DNA of 7,726 nucleotides from SM1-46 sp002451215 (GTDB lineage Bacteria; Pseudomonadota; Gammaproteobacteria; Acidiferrobacterales; Sulfurifustaceae), in NCBI GenBank assembly GCA_002451215.1, contig DKBM01000049.1, positions 1 through 7,726 on the forward strand. The letters run 5' to 3'. Positions 5,122 through 7,726 of this stretch are shown in pieces. Each line of letters begins with the position of its first letter. Position 1 is the first letter of the stretch. The notes under the pieces were generated by a model, which saw nothing but the letters and a program-made list of their open reading frames with translations, did no database searches and had not been told where the DNA came from. The translations under genes were made by a program, and so were the position numbers.

Positions 5122-5904
5122 ATGCTTCATTCATTTCGGAAAGCGACTGGTGTCATCGCGTGGCTCGNNCGCGACCCGACCGCGTCGCTGACCGCTTTTG
5201 CGGTTCGCTACGATTATATTGAAAGTTTTCACAATCTGCCGGATGCGAGTCAGACTCAGATCGTGGTGCAGCCGATCATTCCCTGGAAATGGGGTGAGCA
5301 AAGGCATATCGCGCGCCTCACGGTACCGTATGTCACCAATGCGCCGGACTGGGGACTGCTGTCGCAACAGGCGGCGGCGGGGTTGCCGCCGAACTTCGTG
5401 CCGACCCAGGAACAGGAAGGGCTTGCGGATATCGCCGCGGTCGACTTGTTGATCTTCGATACCTCATGGGGCCGACAGGGTTTCGGTGCCGCCATCGTGA
5501 TGCCGACCGCCAGCGACCCTGCCTTGGGAAGCGAGAAATGGTCGATCGGGCCGGCCTATGTGGCGATCACCAAATTCGGTGAGGTGTCCGCTGGTTTTCT
5601 CGCGCAGTGGTTGGTCAGCGTCGCCGGCGACAAGAATCGCGAAGACGTAAACAGCTTTAGTCTGCAACCGTTCGCCGGTTACGGCTTCGGCGACGGTTGG
5701 TCGGTGCAGCTATCCGATATGAACTTCAACTACGACTTGAAGCGTGATCGTTGGAACAGTGTGCCGCTGGGCGTTCGCATCGAAAAACTCATAACGATCG
5801 GCAATCTGCCGGCACGTTTGTATGTCGAGTATGAACACAATTTCAAAGACGACGACGTGGCGCCCGCCAACACGATTCGCATTGCGTTTGTACCGCTGTT
5901 ATGA
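5122..5904 (+). CDS. Beta-barrel outer-membrane protein, MetA-pathway ('phenol degradation') type, with an undetermined codon
   Basis: The 260-codon frame encodes a predicted outer-membrane barrel. After the N-terminus, short alternating hydrophobic/polar strands separated by turns run to the end, and the protein finishes in a barrel-like strand, IRIAFVPLL. Stretches such as DPTASLTAFAVRYDYI, VVQPIIPWKWG, RLTVPYVTNAPDWG, LLIFDTSWGRQGFGAAIVMPTA and LQPFAGYGFGDGWSVQL are typical of the MetA-pathway/transporter barrel family, often mislabelled neuromedin U. Such proteins are thought to act as channels for small hydrophobic or aromatic compounds, but most are untested. The bases at 5168-5169 are N. 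The signal peptide begins normally (MLHSFRKATGVIAWL) but then jumps to RDPTASL with no cleavage site, so sequence is probably missing at the N. The sulfatase follows 103 bases downstream on the same strand, suggesting one operon. Confidence 0.8.
   Translation: MLHSFRKATGVIAWLXRDPTASLTAFAVRYDYIESFHNLPDASQTQIVVQPIIPWKWGEQRHIARLTVPYVTNAPDWGLLSQQAAAGLPPNFVPTQEQEGLADIAAVDLLIFDTSWGRQGFGAAIVMPTASDPALGSEKWSIGPAYVAITKFGEVSAGFLAQWLVSVAGDKNREDVNSFSLQPFAGYGFGDGWSVQLSDMNFNYDLKRDRWNSVPLGVRIEKLITIGNLPARLYVEYEHNFKDDDVAPANTIRIAFVPLL
5168..5169. other. Two undetermined bases (probable assembly join) inside the signal peptide
   Basis: The window reads NN here, the only ambiguous bases seen. They fall in codon 16 of the barrel-protein gene and leave the frame open. 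The predicted signal peptide is cut short at this point, so the N pair may mark a join where bases have been lost rather than two unknown bases. Confidence 0.9.
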
Positions 5905-5918
5905 GTGAGGACCTTGCC

Positions 5919-5978
5919 ATGGCGAGCCGGCGGCGCAGTCATCTCAAAAGCCTACAGCAACGAGTTATCAGGTTGTAA
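5919..5978 (+). CDS. Possible 19-residue basic peptide between the barrel and sulfatase genes
   Basis: ATG 5919 opens a 19-codon frame (MASRRRSHLKSLQQRVIRL) ending at TAA 5976-5978. GTGAGG (5905-5910) lies 8 bases upstream as a plausible ribosome site. The peptide is strongly basic and has no signal peptide. It may be a translated spacer peptide coupling the two neighbours or simply chance. No homologue is recognised. Confidence 0.15.
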   Translation: MASRRRSHLKSLQQRVIRL

Positions 5979-6007
5979 CCATCGACACGGTAAATAGGAG
6001 AACAGTC

Positions 6008-7606
6008 ATGAAGCGAGAACCAGGAATCGTGCTTGGCTTCGTGTGTGCTGTCATTATGCTGATGGCAGTGCCGGCGCAGGCTCAAGCGGCAAGCAGTAAA
6101 CCCAACATCCTGGTGATTTGGGGTGATGACATCGGCGTACACAACATCAGCGCCTACAATCACGGCATCATGGGCTACAAGACGCCGAGCATCGACAGCC
6201 TCGCCAAAGCGGGTGCGATGTTTACGGACTCGTACGCGCAGCAGAGTTGCACCGCAGGACGGGCATCGTTCATTCTCGGTGAGCATCCGTTTCGCACCGG
6301 GTTGTTGACCATCGGCATGCCTGGCTCGAAACATGGCATACCCGAATGGGCTCCGACCATCGCTGACCTATTGAAGGCACACGGGTACACCAGCGGCCAG
6401 TTCGGCAAGAATCACCTCGGTGACCGAGACGAGCATCTGCCGACGGTCCACGGCTTCGATGAGTTCTTTGGCAATCTCTATCATCTCAATGCGGAGGAGG
6501 AACCGGAGACTTATTACTACCCAAAGAGCAAAGAGTTCAGAAAGAAATTTGGTCCACGTGGCGTGATTCATAGCTGGGCCTTGCCAGGCGGCAAACAAAA
6601 GATCGAGGATACCGGCCCGCTGACCCGGAAGCGGATGGAGACCGTCGACGAGGAGTTCCAGACGGCGGCCGAGAACTTCATGGAGCGTGCGGTCAAGGCC
6701 AAAAAGCCGTTCTTTGTTTGGCTTAGCGCCACCCGGATGCACGTCTGGACCCGCCTCAAAAAGGAATCCGATGGTCGCACCGGCATCGGCCTTTATCCTG
6801 ATGGGATGGCTGAACACGACGATGCGGTTGGCAAGGCATTGAAGAAACTCGACGATCTCAAGATTGCCGATAACACCATCGTCATCTATTCCACTGACAA
6901 CGGTGCGGAGACCTTCACGTGGCCGGACGGCGGCATCACGCCGTTCCACGGCGAAAAGGGCACGACCTGGGAAGGTGGTTTCAGGGTTCCAATGTTGGTG
7001 CGCTGGCCGGGCGTGATCAAACCCGGCACGATCTACAACGACATCATCTCGCAGGAAGACTGGATGCCGACCCTGTTGGCGGCGGCGGGTGATCCGAGAA
7101 TCGTTGAAGAGCTCAGGAAGGGCCACAAGGCCAATGGCAAGACGTGGAAGGTCCACGCCGACGGCTACAATTTCCTGCCTTACTTCAAGGGTGAGACGAA
7201 AAAGGGTCCCCGCGAGGAGATCTTCTACTTCGGTCAGGGGGGCGAACTCAACGCGATCCGCGTTGACGACTGGAAGATTCATTTCGCCACCGTCAACGGC
7301 AACATTGCCACCGGAGTCCGGACGGTCGCCGGCTGGCCGCTGCTCGTCAACCTGCGCGCCGACCCCTACGAGAAGATGTGGGAAGAGGGCACGATGGGCT
7401 ACTGGCGCTGGTTCGCCGATAACATGTGGACCTTCGTACCGGCACAGGAGTACATCAAGAAGTTCCTGGCGAGCATCAACGGCTATCCGTTCCAGCAAGG
7501 CTCGAACCTCAACGCGGCGGGGATCAACTACGCAACCTTGAAGGCGGAAAAGGCGCTCAAGCGTCTCGAAGAAATTGAAACCCTGAACTTGCCGATGGGC
7601 AACTGA
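6008..7606 (+). CDS. Exported sulfatase (arylsulfatase-type, formylglycine-dependent)
   Basis: This enzyme is predicted to hydrolyse sulfate esters in the periplasm. It has 532 residues, a normal length. A signal peptide ends at A-Q-A (25-27), before SSKPNILVIWGDDIG. The sulfatase signature is SCTAGR, with C81 the residue to be oxidised to formylglycine and R85 the motif arginine. It is the CxAxR rather than the commoner CxPxR form. Other expected active-site residues are visible: D40 and D41 (calcium), K134 and H136 in FGKNHLGD, H245, D297 and N298 in STDNGAE, and K317 in HGEKGTTWEGG. The domain is complete and runs to a C-terminal region with RADPYEKMW. AGGAG lies 7 bases before ATG 6008. 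The substrate cannot be inferred, and no maturation enzyme lies in the window. It probably shares a transcript with the barrel protein upstream. Confidence 0.95.
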   Translation: MKREPGIVLGFVCAVIMLMAVPAQAQAASSKPNILVIWGDDIGVHNISAYNHGIMGYKTPSIDSLAKAGAMFTDSYAQQSCTAGRASFILGEHPFRTGLLTIGMPGSKHGIPEWAPTIADLLKAHGYTSGQFGKNHLGDRDEHLPTVHGFDEFFGNLYHLNAEEEPETYYYPKSKEFRKKFGPRGVIHSWALPGGKQKIEDTGPLTRKRMETVDEEFQTAAENFMERAVKAKKPFFVWLSATRMHVWTRLKKESDGRTGIGLYPDGMAEHDDAVGKALKKLDDLKIADNTIVIYSTDNGAETFTWPDGGITPFHGEKGTTWEGGFRVPMLVRWPGVIKPGTIYNDIISQEDWMPTLLAAAGDPRIVEELRKGHKANGKTWKVHADGYNFLPYFKGETKKGPREEIFYFGQGGELNAIRVDDWKIHFATVNGNIATGVRTVAGWPLLVNLRADPYEKMWEEGTMGYWRWFADNMWTFVPAQEYIKKFLASINGYPFQQGSNLNAAGINYATLKAEKALKRLEEIETLNLPMGN

Positions 7607-7615
7607 GCGAACGAT

Positions 7616-7653
7616 AACCCGCCCGGGGCCCTGCGGGCCCCGAGGATCGGGTT
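7616..7653 (+). terminator. GC-rich nested hairpin after the sulfatase (terminator-like, no T-run)
   Basis: CGGGGCCC (7624-7631) pairs perfectly with GGGCCCCG (7635-7642) around a 3-base loop. It is enclosed by an outer stem AACCCG (7616-7621) with CGGGTT (7648-7653). The structure begins 10 bases after the sulfatase stop codon. No T-run follows, so it may protect the 3' end of the message or act with Rho rather than as a classical intrinsic terminator. Confidence 0.5.
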
Positions 7654-7680
7654 CGCGAGCATTGTGGCGGAAAGTTGGGG

Positions 7681-7726
7681 ATGACCACGCGGGGTACGGC
7701 CAAGCGTTCGGACCGGGCAACAACGC
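7681..7726 (+). CDS. Possible start of a following gene, cut by window edge
   Basis: ATG 7681 opens a frame that stays open for 15 codons to the edge (MTTRGTAKRSDRATT). A purine-rich GGAAAG lies just upstream as a possible ribosome site. Too little is visible to name a product, and it may not be a gene. Confidence 0.2.
   Translation, partial: MTTRGTAKRSDRATT

Noticed and set aside
6368..7723. 451-codon open frame on the minus strand opposite the sulfatase
   Set aside because: The plus strand carries a complete sulfatase with all active-site motifs. The antisense product has no recognisable family features.
1..7726. CRISPR array, tRNA, rRNA, insertion sequence, phage or defence genes
   Set aside because: None was seen. 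There are no regularly spaced repeats, no transposase-like products and no terminal inverted repeats flanking a gene.

Overview
This window looks like a chromosomal segment of a gammaproteobacterium with fairly high G+C. The strongest clue is the left-end order: uvrA on the minus strand, a divergent YajR-type MFS transporter, then ssb. This arrangement is known from Pseudomonas and relatives. The taxon is an inference from gene order and protein similarity recalled from memory; no rRNA or other marker gene lies in the window.

Layout. Bases 1-121 hold the first 40 codons of uvrA (minus strand). A compact divergent promoter region (about 122-252) separates it from the MFS transporter (253-1632, with a C-terminal YAM-like domain). 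ssb (1805-2272) has its own likely promoter, a stem-loop in its leader and a clear intrinsic terminator (2300-2327). That terminator ends the housekeeping part. To its right lie four plus-strand genes, all for probably exported proteins: a META / LppP-LprE-like / META protein (2448-3743), an uncharacterised exported protein (3818-4858), a beta-barrel outer-membrane protein of the MetA-pathway/'phenol degradation' type (5122-5904, with two undetermined bases in its signal peptide) and a formylglycine-type sulfatase (6008-7606). A GC-rich nested hairpin (7616-7653) follows the sulfatase.

How the genes may work together. The barrel protein and the sulfatase are about 100 bp apart and probably form one transcription unit, an outer-membrane channel plus a periplasmic hydrolase. 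The 263-bp gap before them contains a perfect FNR/Anr-type palindrome (4966-4979) with a weak -10 element at a suitable distance, a second near-match (5088-5101) and a tight hairpin near the predicted transcript start. The simplest reading is an oxygen- or redox-controlled unit for handling a sulfated compound. The substrate cannot be read from the sequence, and no sulfatase-maturating enzyme is present in the window. The META protein and the uncharacterised exported protein are envelope proteins of unknown role that may or may not belong to the same system.

No CRISPR array, tRNA, rRNA, insertion sequence, phage gene or recognisable defence system was seen. The most unusual items are the FNR-box region, the three-part META protein, the CxAxR sulfatase motif and the sequence break inside the barrel gene.
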